Below, piece after piece: positions 11,645 through 21,969 of a DNA stretch of 64,000 nucleotides (positions within the stretch are counted from its first letter, which is position 1; every line of letters starts with the position of its first letter). The position numbers and the translations under genes are program-made. This DNA is from Paracyclopina nana (taxonomy: Eukaryota; Arthropoda; Copepoda; Cyclopoida; Cyclopettidae): contig JAGUCH010000006.1 in assembly GCA_019096065.1 (NCBI GenBank), positions 4,670,001 to 4,734,000 on the forward strand. Reading direction: 5' to 3'. A model generated the notes under the pieces. That model had not been told where the DNA came from. It ran no database searches and saw only the letters and a list, made by a program, of their open reading frames with translations.

Positions 11645-14600
11645 AGTCAACCAACTTTGATTCAAAAATGGCCCTAGGGTGAAAAGTAAGGCAGATGGTT
11701 TTCAACGAGAATGGCATCATTTGAAAGAGCTAGGAATCTCAGTTGGATGCTTGGAATTGTCCACTCAGTTGATACAGTCAAAATGGCGGCTTGGTTATGT
11801 TGCTTGGTTGACCGTCAAGCCCATTAATAACCGAGTCTGGAAAAAAGTCGAGATGGAATGATATCATTATTTGTGTTTCAAAGGAGAACACCTTTGTGAA
11901 TCGAGTTTCGTTCCATGCCTATTGAAATGGAATCTGGTATTCATGAATGGGTGACAGAAATCATCCTTCATCATATAACTAGACAAGTGAAAAAAGATGC
12001 TACGGAAAAAAAGAGCTTTAACAAACATTTGCCAATTCGCTTCATCTCAGCTAAATTCGTTTGAGGCAAAAACCTGTTGTTCAATCTTTAATGATTTCAA
12101 CCAGAAAGATCCTTTTCGCTAGCTGGTTGAAAGAGCATCAATTCCCGCAATTCTGATTTGAATCTGTTTGTGGAACAAACAATCAATATTCTTGAAACCC
12201 TCACCATATCACGCATGGAGATCAGGCCGTTAATGTGAAAATTGATACTGTTGCATGCAGTCACTTTGTACCTGGGCAAGAACGTCCAACTTAATGCATG
12301 CAATTTCGCCAAAAATGCCCGCATCGATTCATCGAAAATGTGTCACACCAATTTGAGCAATTAGGAAAGTTTGCAGTCAACCAACAACTTGCTTCTCTCT
12401 TAAATTATTCAACTCTGCCTTGTGGAAAATCGTTTGGTTTGGGGTACAAGGTGACCGAATTTTGAAGGAGGTCAAGCAATCAACCTCTCTCTCTCTCTGC
12501 TGCAATTGATGCTGCTGGTGGTATGCAGTTTGGACCTCCTACATGGCTACGACAACGAGCTGGCTGTTGTTGCATCAGTATTTTCAATGAAATGAGGCTC
12601 TTACCTCCAGGCCAAAAATCTCACCATCATGGGCTACAAAATGAGCCGAAATTGCGTCCATTGGATACGCATGCCACGACTACTGCACATCCGTTTTCGG
12701 ATGAGACTTTCCATTATTTTTTACCGCAAGACCAAAAAGCCTCGAGGTCCATAAAGTCCCTTCATTTTACTTTTGATGAAGTTTCTAAATAGGAAGTTTA
12801 TTATGCTGCTTTGTGCATGTTTGGCGTCACCAAAAGCATGCAGCTAAAGAAGATGACGAACTTTTATGCTTATTTTAAAGAAGAGCAGCTTATATATTCT
12901 GTCTACTTTTATCACTACGACATAAACTTGGATGTGTTTTACTTCAGAGTTCCTAAAGATAACGCGCGCGCGACTTGTTTCAGTCTTGTTTATAATCGTC
13001 AAATGGAAGGCAGGGATAAAAATCGCAGAATCTTTCTTTCTTTTAATACTTTATGTCAGCCTTTTTGAAGGCACCAGTAGAAGTGGATTTGCAAGGTGAG
13101 TCATGATAAGGCAGTAGTATTTTGTTCAAAGTCAAGGTTTTTGGTACTGCTGCGGTTGAATTGTATCTCGTCTTCTTGATCAGATTGAGAATGCCAAGAA
13201 TATTCAATGATGCTGGCAAAAAACAACCGAATTGATGTCCAAAAAGGGTCATTTCAAGTGCACGCTTCACTAAAGGTCACATTTGCTATAGCTGCAACAA
13301 TGCTACAAATGACGGTTGCCATATTTGACTTTTTAATAGCAGTGCTGCTACAATGCCCGTACAAAAAGGTCCCTGTCATGTGGTAGTACATAAAATCAAA
13401 AGTAGCATCCTAAATCCCCAGCCTCTGTTGCAGTTCCAAGAATACCAGATAGCACAGAAGAATCTGCACATTTCAAGGAACAGTTTTGCCATTTAAAAGC
13501 CTCTTGAATTATTTATCTGTACTGATAGGGGAATTATTGCGTTTTTGAATGGTCGAGTTTTTCGCATTTGAATTTGCGGTGGTCGGCTCGCTTATGCGGC
13601 CAGTTTTATTAACGATAATAACTTTTTGCTATATTCAATGATGCACTTTTGGTTATTGTTATTTTGCACCCAAACAAAAAATGGCAGCCAGCTATCAAAT
13701 CTCAAAGCTTGAAGGCGTTTTTCGACTCCTGCTGGTAAATTCATGTTTTCCAACCTTGAGAAGTAGTTTTTACTTAGAAAATGCATCCAATTTGTTGTAA
13801 ATCATCTGTTTTATAGGCTACAATTTCCCTGGTTCCCGAAACCAAATCGATCCTGACATTATATGACATATTCTTATTAGGGAATTTTCTGCATGTGGAA
13901 AAGGATGATTCTACATATCTTCAAGCAATAATTGCTACCTCGCTGACTGCAAGAATATCCTATGGCAAAGGCAGCACAACTATCTTTTGCCTATTATGGC
14001 AGGTCTTTAGTCACTTACTTGATCTCTTAATGATCCTCCAGTCATCGGCCAGTGCAGTGATAAGTTTTCAGGGCGTACAACATTACGCTGCTGTAGTATG
14101 CAACTGGGCTGCTACGCAAACTGGGTCAGTTAACTGCCAAAACAGAAGAAGGGATCCTAATTGATGCTGGCCTTGAAAATGGTAACTTATTTCAAATCTT
14201 AATTAAGCTAATTGTTGATTCTCTGAGCAACAAAACACAAAGACCACTCACCCCCTGGAAAATGAACGACTATTCAAGACCAGCAGATAGGGTGTTGTAA
14301 ATTATTGCGCTGGACTTTTTTTTGGCTCAGTTTGAAACTTGACCACCTGCGTCCTCCCCTGGGCAAGGCTAAAGTTGGCAAAAATCACGGGTATTGTGAT
14401 TCAAAAATTGGTTTTAACTACCCTCATAATTTTGGCCAAAGTGCTACTCACCGATAATCATCTAAATTCTTGAAATGCCCACTTGAATTTCAATTCTTTG
14501 CCTCTTAAGGTCTCACTGACCGACAATTGGGTCTGGCAAAATACACCGAGAGTGTTATCCTGTGTGAAAACAAGTCACAACTTTGGAATCTTGCTTAGGT

Positions 14601-16540
14601 TCATTTGGAAGCTAGCTTTGGGAAGGTTTTTAAATTCTTCGAATTTTGACCAGAAAAATGAGAGGCTGGCTAGATTTTTTTTCCAATGGTCATGTTTCGA
14701 AAAGCCGTCGCTTGGCATGATTTAGTGAGGTATTTTGTGCCACTCCAGCCTCATAACTCACGTGTTTCCCCTGAGAACTTTGAGCTGGCAAAAGATCTGC
14801 ATAGTTTTGACTGACACATTTCATCTCCAAACTTTATGACATCTTCAATTTGTAGATTATCAGGGTGAAACACTCCAGTTAGGGCTTAAAATGGGTTCAA
14901 CGCATAAATGTGAGCAAACATGAGCTCATTAGCAACTACTTCACCTTTTTTCCAGTCAGCAGCTACTCGCGAGAGCAAAATTTACGACTTTTCCCCATTT
15001 ACAAGCCTCCATTTGCTCATGAAAATTCCCCGTCGAACATAAAATTGAGATTTGAGAGAAAAAATCCAGCTTAAGAAAAATGATCTCACATAAGATTGAA
15101 AATTCTTGCTCCAAACAAAGGTTTCAATAAACTTGAAATTTAATTCTTTAAAGATAGTCGTGTTAATACTGCGAGCTCAAAATCACCTTTATCTAGTATA
15201 TGTATTTAAAATATTCCAGTGAATAAAGTATGCCCAAGAACAGACTTTACCTATCAAGGTTGCGTGAGATATAACAAAAATCTTCCGTCTAGAGCCATGT
15301 TTATTTATCTTTTCTTTCTACCTGAATCTCCAGCTCAGTTTTTAGACTATTTGAAATCCTCTCAAATACAGCTTTTATGTTTAGCCTGTAGTATCAAGAT
15401 TTAGCTATTTAAGCTTCCTTTAATGACAACTTATCTCGTATGGACCATATTTTTATTTTCTCATCGACTGGTCTATTACTAAGAGCCAAAATATGCTTTT
15501 GAGAAATAGCAACCTATGCACTTTGAGGATATTCTGAATCAACACATTTAGATGGGATAAGGCCAGTATTCCTTGGGGAAGAAGGCTGGTGTCATCAATG
15601 AGGTTTTCCATTATGTTTGGAGCATTTTTCACACTCCTGCCGCATAATCTCCATACAAAGAGGGCCATATTTCCGTCAAAAGCCATCTTCTTCCTATTTT
15701 ATTTGAAGCTTGGCTGGAAAAGCAATGTCATCTCGACAAGTGAGCTCTTGGTTTATCAATTTTTTCTCAAGCCTTTTTAGAGGGCTGACAACAGATGTGG
15801 CCTTTAGGCGCTTTTTCCCCTAAAACCCTTGGCTTCTGCTGCTGCTGCTACAGAGTGAGTGCAAATTGAGTGTGACATCCACTTTTCATGTCTTCTGTCA
15901 TCAAGTAAGCCAAAATTTCCTCCCCTAAAGCTAAAAGTCATGCAGAGATAAGAAACTCGGTGGCTTTCCCAAATATCCCAAAAACATAAACTCACTGAAG
16001 GACAATCAAATGCTTTTCTCTTCTCCAACTGTAAATTGCCTGGAGATGATCACAGGTGGCGCTGACAAAAATTCATTTCGTAACTCTATGTTTGTAGCCA
16101 AAAAACAGCTAGCTACACTGCTTTTTTCCAAAACTGGCTTTGTACAAAAGTGTCAAAGTTGCAAGGTTTGCCTTTCATGAACAACAAAAATTACATACAT
16201 TACATTCTTGAGCGGTTTCCATTGAGACCAGATCAAAAGTCATAAATCTGACTTTGAATTCTGTTATGCATAAATGCCATAAAAACTAATCCTACGTGCA
16301 ATATTGGGTTTGGTAAAGATATAATTGTAGTCTTTACCAGATTCAGAAGGTTGCTCGTACAGTGACACGTTGCTTGGTTAGAGTAACAATTGTCACTAGA
16401 TGCCAATGGCTGGTTGGTTTCGGTATTTCCAAAACTCGAAACTGCCAGAACCGGATGAGCATCATTCGAGTTGCCTTTCTGGATTACTACTTAGTACTAA
16501 CCCAGGGCACACATTTTTCTACCAGTACTGTGTCAATTCT
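11645..16540. other. 4.9 kb with no supported gene
   Basis: Short ORFs only, none with domain content or coherent splicing. A CT microsatellite sits at about 12485-12498, a GCT run near 15837-15850, and a CTCF-like AGGTGGCGCT at 16054-16063. Confidence 0.5.
16054..16063 (+). promoter_or_regulatory. CTCF-like motif AGGTGGCGCT
   Basis: This has the same ten bases as the site at 6696 (CACAGGTGGCGCTG here, AACAGGTGGCGCTG there). It lies just upstream of the hAT-like element. Binding is not shown. Confidence 0.25.
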
Positions 16541-16548
16541 TACAGTAC
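16541..16548 (+). repeat. Left target-site duplication TACAGTAC
   Basis: Eight-base direct repeat abutting the hAT-like element, identical to 17007-17014. Confidence 0.8.
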
Positions 16549-17006
16549 TAGTGATGGAACGAGCCGGAAATTTTCAGCTTGATCAAGCTTCAAGCTTTTT
16601 GAATAGTGTTCGAGCGATCCCAAGCTTTTGAAAATTATTATCAAGCTTTTTCAAGCTCAAAATTTCACATTTCAAGCTTTTTTCAAGCTTTTCACGTTTT
16701 TAGAATTTTAACATAAAAAATGGCGATTAGTCACCAGATTTGACATGACAGAGATAGCTTTAACTTAGATTTAAGTTGTCCCCCAAGTATTAGTTAATTT
16801 TAAAATCAGCCCTTTTTGTTTAGATTAAAAATGGATTAAGTTTTTTTTTGGGTGTCAAGCTTTTTCAAGCTTTGCGTTTTTGGGTTTCAAGCTTTTTCAA
16901 GCTTTTCAAAATTTGGTTCGAGCGATCCCAAGCTTTTTGCTTATGTAGCTCAAGCTAGGTTTCAGCTTCAAGCTTTCAAGCCAAGCTGAAACTCGTTCCA
17001 TCACTA
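16549..17006. mobile_element. hAT-like non-autonomous element with intact 8-bp target-site duplication
   Basis: The element begins TAGTGATGGAACGAG (16549-16563) and ends with the exact inverse, CTCGTTCCATCACTA (16992-17006). Direct copies of TACAGTAC flank it at 16541-16548 and 17007-17014. An 8-bp duplication and TAGTGATG-type ends are hallmarks of hAT transposons. The 458-bp interior has no ORF and instead carries many AAGCTT/CAAGCTT words, with TTCGAGCGATCCCAAGCTTT in two direct copies. It is a MITE-sized derivative that would need a transposase in trans. Confidence 0.85.
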
Positions 17007-17014
17007 TACAGTAC
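17007..17014 (+). repeat. Right target-site duplication TACAGTAC
   Basis: Partner of the copy at 16541-16548. Confidence 0.8.
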
Positions 17015-18310
17015 TCTACTAACTAATCTTATAAGCTGTACTGCTGTAATACCCTTAAAACATAATTACTTTTATTGGAATCTCAACTGACTCTCAGCTA
17101 TTCTTAAGGCTAGGCTGAAACGGTTATGAAACAAAAACTACCTGCGATGCAAAACTCGTGCGTGACGATGGGTGCGAATCCAATCGTTGAATGACCGAAT
17201 ATCTCACCCCTACTGTCTATAATATGGCTGCTGGATTGTGATCAAATTGGCTGCATGGCTTGTGAATCTTCCCATCTGGCAAAATTGAAAAAATGGACGC
17301 AAAAGAATGTAATAATGAAGCTTGAAAAAGGTATATAGCCGAAGAGTCTTTATTTGCATTGTGGTAGTAAAAGGTCTCTTTGCGTTCTGCGAGCATCTTT
17401 AATGCTGCCATATATTATCTTGATTCCTTCATGCCCACGATGATTCTGATGGGATGTGCTCCAATCAGAAGATATTGCTGTTATTAGCGACGGGCAATAA
17501 CAATTTTGACGGGAAAAATCTGGCCCACCAACTCGCATTCCAATGTCGGTGATCAGAGTCTTTCTTCTTCTTTCTGTACTGAGTTGCTCCTCATAGGTGA
17601 ACGCATGCATATGAGGAAAGAAAATGAAAAATATGTAAATGAGTTCTTCCTTCGTCCATTTTTCTGATAAGTTGCTTTTTTCCTATGCCGCTGCCGCTGC
17701 CGAGGAGACGTCAACTCGTGACTGGAATATCATTATCAAAATGCAATCATTGGAGTATGAAGTTATCACAGAGTTTCCCCAAAAATGAAAACGCATTGCC
17801 TAAAAAAAGTACGAGCCGCATTGGCAACTTGACCGTACGATATTATCCTGTCTGCATCAATCCTGATTACTAGAGCCTACTGCATACTAAGCTGAATGCT
17901 GTAGTTATTGAGGAAGTTTGCATAGTGCTTTATGAGATCTGCTCAAGATCTTGACTCGCTTTTTTCCACGATTTATAGCTGCTATAGCGAGCTAGGAGAC
18001 AAAAGTTTCCTTGCTACTACGAGAGAAAATTAAATGCCCAGCCAGAGATTTTCATTTATTTTGTCTGCCAATAAATCTTCGCGCATCTATCTCATGGCTT
18101 CTTCGACGACACGGAAAAAAGGGGAGAAATGGGCTCTTTTTCAACGTTGAACTGATGCTGCTGCTGATACAGTCGTTCTACTCTTTTGGATTTGGGTGGT
18201 CACTTTGCACCCTCCACATCCAACGGTTTCAGGCTCGTTTTACTCGGTACAATGTGTCGAATTGAAGATAAATCAGGATGGCTTTGTTCGAGCCTTCTCT
18301 TCCACATACG
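17015..18310. other. 1.3 kb with no supported gene
   Basis: Several short ORFs on both strands, none with a domain or matched splice sites. This is the 3' flank of the serine protease homologue. Confidence 0.45.
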
Positions 18311-18316
18311 TTTATT
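18311..18316 (-). terminator. Poly(A) signal overlapping the stop codon
   Basis: On the minus strand the stop reads CTGAAATAAACG, so AATAAA overlaps the TAA stop of the serine protease homologue. No other AATAAA was seen just downstream. If used, the 3' UTR would be only a few tens of bases. Confidence 0.4.
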
Positions 18317-19576
18317 TCAGCATCACTTTCAGCAAATTGAGCCAGTGCAAGCAGAAGATAGTCCAAAAATTCGCTGCTCTTGGTTGACTAAGGCTTCTTT
18401 CCGTATGTTGCTCCGAGGTATCGATGGTATCTTGAATCCAGCCACTTGCTTTACTAATTGAAGTGAAAACTGAGGGCACTTCTGAGGTTCCATTGCAGTA
18501 TTCTGTGGTGCCTTTTAATAATCCTGCAAGCACACTTGTCCCCTTAACTTGGCACACAAGTGGGCCTCCCAAATCAATCTGAAATGTTTTCATGGTATTA
18601 AAAGTGCGAAATGAGCCATATGCTCTTGTGTTTACTTCGCAAGGTTTTGGCACAAATTTTCCAGCACAGATATCGTTTTCTAGAATCTCTGGACCTGGCT
18701 TATAGGTGGATATGAAATCATTCCCCTAATATAATAAATGTATGTAGTGGACAGCCTTTTTCACAAAATAACTTACTCGAGTAATATTAGTGTAGTCTTG
18801 CCATATTGTTTTGCATATTTTAGTGGAGATTATCGGCAAGTTTCCTCGTGACAGCGTATCATAGTTTTGCTTTGCTTTTGATGTCCAGCCAAAAAATTGA
18901 CAGATTCCCTGCTTTTGAACTCCAAATAAAAATGCAATGAGTAATGGCAGTTATATAGGAAAACGTTATGCGAGTTCTTACTAAGAAATTTTGTCGATGA
19001 TAGCTGAGCACTATTGAGTTTCAGGGCTTCAACATTCTTTGAAAAAGGTATGTTGCGGTGCAATGAAAGAATGGCCAGGCTATGATTAAAGTATGTAACC
19101 AGTGTGTTGGAAAATATTAGTGTTTGATTTTCTCGCTGATCTCTTTTCATTCTGCAGCTTGTACCAACAGTAACCTAATGTGAATAAGTTTATGCTAATT
19201 TGTAGGTAAATTCATAAATTCAGTGTTACATCGTATGCTTTTGATGTATCATTCACACAACTATAATAGTATAAAAAATCGAAGAAGTAATTATTTCTCC
19301 AGTTAGTTGAAAAAAAGATGTACCTTTCAACTGTCAAAATATGCCTGTTTGAAATTATGACTCCAAAGCACAGAGGCCTAAAAAGAGGATCTCTCAGATG
19401 TGTGATGACAGCAAGGTAATTGGGGCTTTCTAGAACAAGGACAAAGTCTCTTTTACAACATGAAATCTTTCACAGCCACAAAGTTGCTTACGGGTACATA
19501 TGAGGCCTCCAATCATGCTGTTGACTCCAGTGCCAAAAAAAACCAATATGACTATAGTTAGCAAAATTGAATGCAT
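18312..19576 (-). CDS. Secreted serine protease homologue (S1 fold), catalytic triad lost
   Basis: Six coding exons join in frame to 323 codons: 19576-19492, 19429-19324, 19260-19230 (31 nt), 19174-18982, 18919-18777 and 18725-18312. Every junction is GT..AG with matching phase. A signal peptide (MHSILLTIVILVFFGTGVNS) is followed directly by MIGG, resembling the mature IVGG start of trypsins, with no visible propeptide or clip domain. S1 landmarks follow: CFGVIISNRHILTVESC where TAAHC is expected, HSLAILSLHRNIPFS for the DIALL strand, CQFFGWTS for SGWG, NDICAGKF, IDLGGPLVC for GDSGGPL, and a PSVFTSIS..GWI C-terminus. His is Ser64, Asp is Ser106 and Ser is Leu238, so proteolysis is not expected; such homologues usually act as cofactors or binding proteins. 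The hydrophobic last 20 residues could be an anchor signal. It lies 1.4 kb downstream of the latrophilin-like gene on the same strand. Confidence 0.85.
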
Positions 19577-19642
19577 ATTATCAGCTAACCGAGTAAAGGC
19601 TGAGCATTTCTTGAAAAGTTCAAAGGGCAAGAGATCAAAAGA

Positions 19643-19651
19643 CTTTATATA
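19643..19651 (-). promoter_or_regulatory. TATA box of the serine protease homologue
   Basis: TATATAAAG on the minus strand lies about 70 nt before the chosen ATG (19576), a suitable place for a short 5' UTR. It supports transcription starting here and the choice of this signal-peptide exon as the first. Confidence 0.45.
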
Positions 19652-20752
19652 AGATTTATGCAGTTACTTGTAGAATTTTGCAAAAGTTTGAGAGCATTTT
19701 CTGGCCTCTTTTGGCCTGGCAAATTGACCAAAATTGCCCGAGTAGGACGAAGAGCATGTGTTGATATCACCCCCAAAATCTCATATCTTTGATCCTACAC
19801 TCCATGCATTTTGCAGAGTAGAGTCATCCAGATTTTTAAAGAAAAGTAGTAGTATATTGGTATGTACGAAGCTAATTAGTCATTGCTAGCAGGATATATA
19901 ATCAGAATGCCATTTTTGAAGAGGCCCTTGAGCGTTGCATCTGTTATGTTCTCAAGCCCATCTTCCCCCACTTGTCTAGGGCTAATAAGATTTCAGCTCT
20001 TTGATCAGCCTGTTGAGTAGTACTTGCCTATTTTCTTGAGTGAACATCAAAGACGAATTCACGTCATAACGAGAAGACTTCTTTCTTCTCGAGTACATTT
20101 CTCTTTTCACCCATGGAGCCCTTTGCCGAAGCTCCACTCTGAGCAGTAAGTGCAAACTTGGCAGATTTTCCACTGGACCCACTTTTGTGATCAATTTTTA
20201 CCTCAAAGGATTTAGGACTCTCTCTCTCTCTCTTTTGGCCTTTCTCTCCCTTTCACATTCAGTAATGGCCCTTTTAAAATCGGCAGCATATGGAGCTATA
20301 GAAGGCAAGCAAACTATTTTTAGCAAATCATATTTATAATGCTGTTGCTCCACTTTTTGCTGAAGGAAGTTGAGGCATAGATGGATTGGCAATTGGTGTT
20401 GTTCATGCCCAAAAAGTTTGGATTGACGTTGAGTGAAGCTTGGAAAAGCAAAGGTCACGAGAGTTGAAAAAAAACTTTTTGCCATACTTTATACATAGCA
20501 TAAGTCTGCTCTTTAATGGAAGCCGCATTTGCGAGTCTCTTTCAAACCGAGAATTTCAAAGGATGCTGCCACCCAAATTGACCCTCAAAACTTTGGCATA
20601 TGCAGGATTGAGCGCGCCTTCAGTCTTGAGGAGAAAAAGAGGGATGAAGGCAGCATTTCTTGCATAACCCGCGAAGTGCATTCAGATGCATCAGCCAAAA
20701 AGCTGCAACAACAAAATAGACAGGAAAAGAAGAAGTTGCCTTTCAGTTTTTT
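19652..20752. other. Intergenic stretch between the two minus-strand genes
   Basis: It holds a TC microsatellite at 20219-20232 and two minus-strand ORFs (20485-20198 and 20194-19982) with no recognised domain. I do not regard either as a supported gene. Confidence 0.4.
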
Positions 20753-20776
20753 GGTAATGTAAGCATATACCTAGAA

Positions 20777-20782
20777 TTTATT
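20777..20782 (-). terminator. Poly(A) signal of the latrophilin-like gene
   Basis: AATAAA on the minus strand (TTTATT on plus) about 170 nt after the stop at 20953, giving a 3' UTR of roughly 200 nt. Confidence 0.6.
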
Positions 20783-20952
20783 TTTCTTCGCAAGCAACTA
20801 TAGCAAAAACACAAGCTTCTTTGGCCACATAGTAGTAGTAAATAGTTTTTAGTCAGCGTTATAACAAAAATCAAGTGTTGTAGTCGTTTACACACACACG
20901 CGCAAATAGTACATATCACAGCCAAGTTCAATTAAAAGAGTTCTCTGCTCAT

Positions 20953-21969
20953 TTACACTTTCCTTTGTTTGGGACTATTTCTCGCATGATTCAATCCTTC
21001 CTCATTCATGACATTCTGGATCTTGGCCAAGATGCGGTCAGAACTGGCCACACTTACTGGAATGGTTTTCAAGTCTCTAATTTGGATTTGTTGCTGCAAT
21101 TGCTCCGGAACGTTGGCTGAGTTCGAAGGACTGGTTGAGCCACTTGAGCCGGAGGTGGGACCACCAGAAGTGGTGGTATTAATGGTGCTACCACTGGTGG
21201 CTGGGCTGGTCTCATGATGTCTCCTCATCTGTTCGATCTGCTTTGCAATGTCCCGCATTTTGGCTGCTCTGGCCGAGTTTGAGCGGTTGGTAAACAACTT
21301 GGAGCTGGGAGAGTTCGAGCGGGTTAATCCCCCAGGATTGGTAAACCCTCGTAGAGAGCTGAACCTCAACTCTGGCCTCAAGTTGGTATTGGGTGAATGG
21401 AAAACTGAGTGATGCGCAGGGGAAGAGTTGAGCGAGTTGTCACCAGCTGAAATCAGCTGCACATCCGCAAACGGGTTAACCAGAACCACGCCATTATTAG
21501 ACACTTGTTCACAGCTGGAGTTTATCAAGGGATGATTATCACTGTATCTTGAGGAGCTTTGCCTGCTGCCATTGTAAATTGGCTCCATGGGGTCAACGCT
21601 GAACTGGTTGCTCGCCCCAGGATTGGGAATCTGCTTGAACCGGTTAATCCCGTTGTTGGGCTCGATTTCCCAGTAGACATGCCCATGAGGGCTGACAGCC
21701 CTAAAAACCACTTGTTCTGACTCTTCATCTGGATGATTGCCTTGGCACTCTTTCTTCTTCGAGCGGAGTGTGTTGGTGAGCTTAACCAGTTGAGGACTCA
21801 TATAGACTGAATCCCGGAGATGCAGGGTAGCTGCCAAGCCATCATGCAAATCATCTCCGTAATGCTGGTAATTTCCATGGTTGTATGGATTGAGTGTGAC
21901 ATGACCCTGAATGCCTGGCCCCTGCAAGCTGAGGAACGACCTTACTGGGTCTGGCTGATATTGCGAGAG
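20953..21969 (-). CDS. Cirl-like: Latrophilin-like exon 7: long cytoplasmic tail and stop
   Basis: A 339-codon terminal exon including the stop (acceptor TTTTGCAG, phase 0). It starts [19 protein letters not shown] and is rich in Ser, Asn and Pro, with a Ser/Thr/Gly low-complexity tract before the end and a basic C-terminus (RNSPKQRKV). No folded domain is recognised. Short motifs such as [15 protein letters not shown] look conserved rather than random but I cannot name them. It does not resemble the tail of Drosophila Cirl as far as I can recall. Confidence 0.75.
   Translation of the reverse strand, partial: LSQYQPDPVRSFLSLQGPGIQGHVTLNPYNHGNYQHYGDDLHDGLAATLHLRDSVYMSPQLVKLTNTLRSKKKECQGNHPDEESEQVVFRAVSPHGHVYWEIEPNNGINRFKQIPNPGASNQFSVDPMEPIYNGSRQSSSRYSDNHPLINSSCEQVSNNGVVLVNPFADVQLISAGDNSLNSSPAHHSVFHSPNTNLRPELRFSSLRGFTNPGGLTRSNSPSSKLFTNRSNSARAAKMRDIAKQIEQMRRHHETSPATSGSTINTTTSGGPTSGSSGSTSPSNSANVPEQLQQQIQIRDLKTIPVSVASSDRILAKIQNVMNEEGLNHARNSPKQRKV

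Noticed and set aside
20198..20485. 95-codon minus-strand ORF ending in Arg/Glu-rich sequence
   Set aside because: The charged tail comes from a GA microsatellite, a second frame overlaps it equally well, and no domain is recognisable. It could still be a small gene but I cannot support it.
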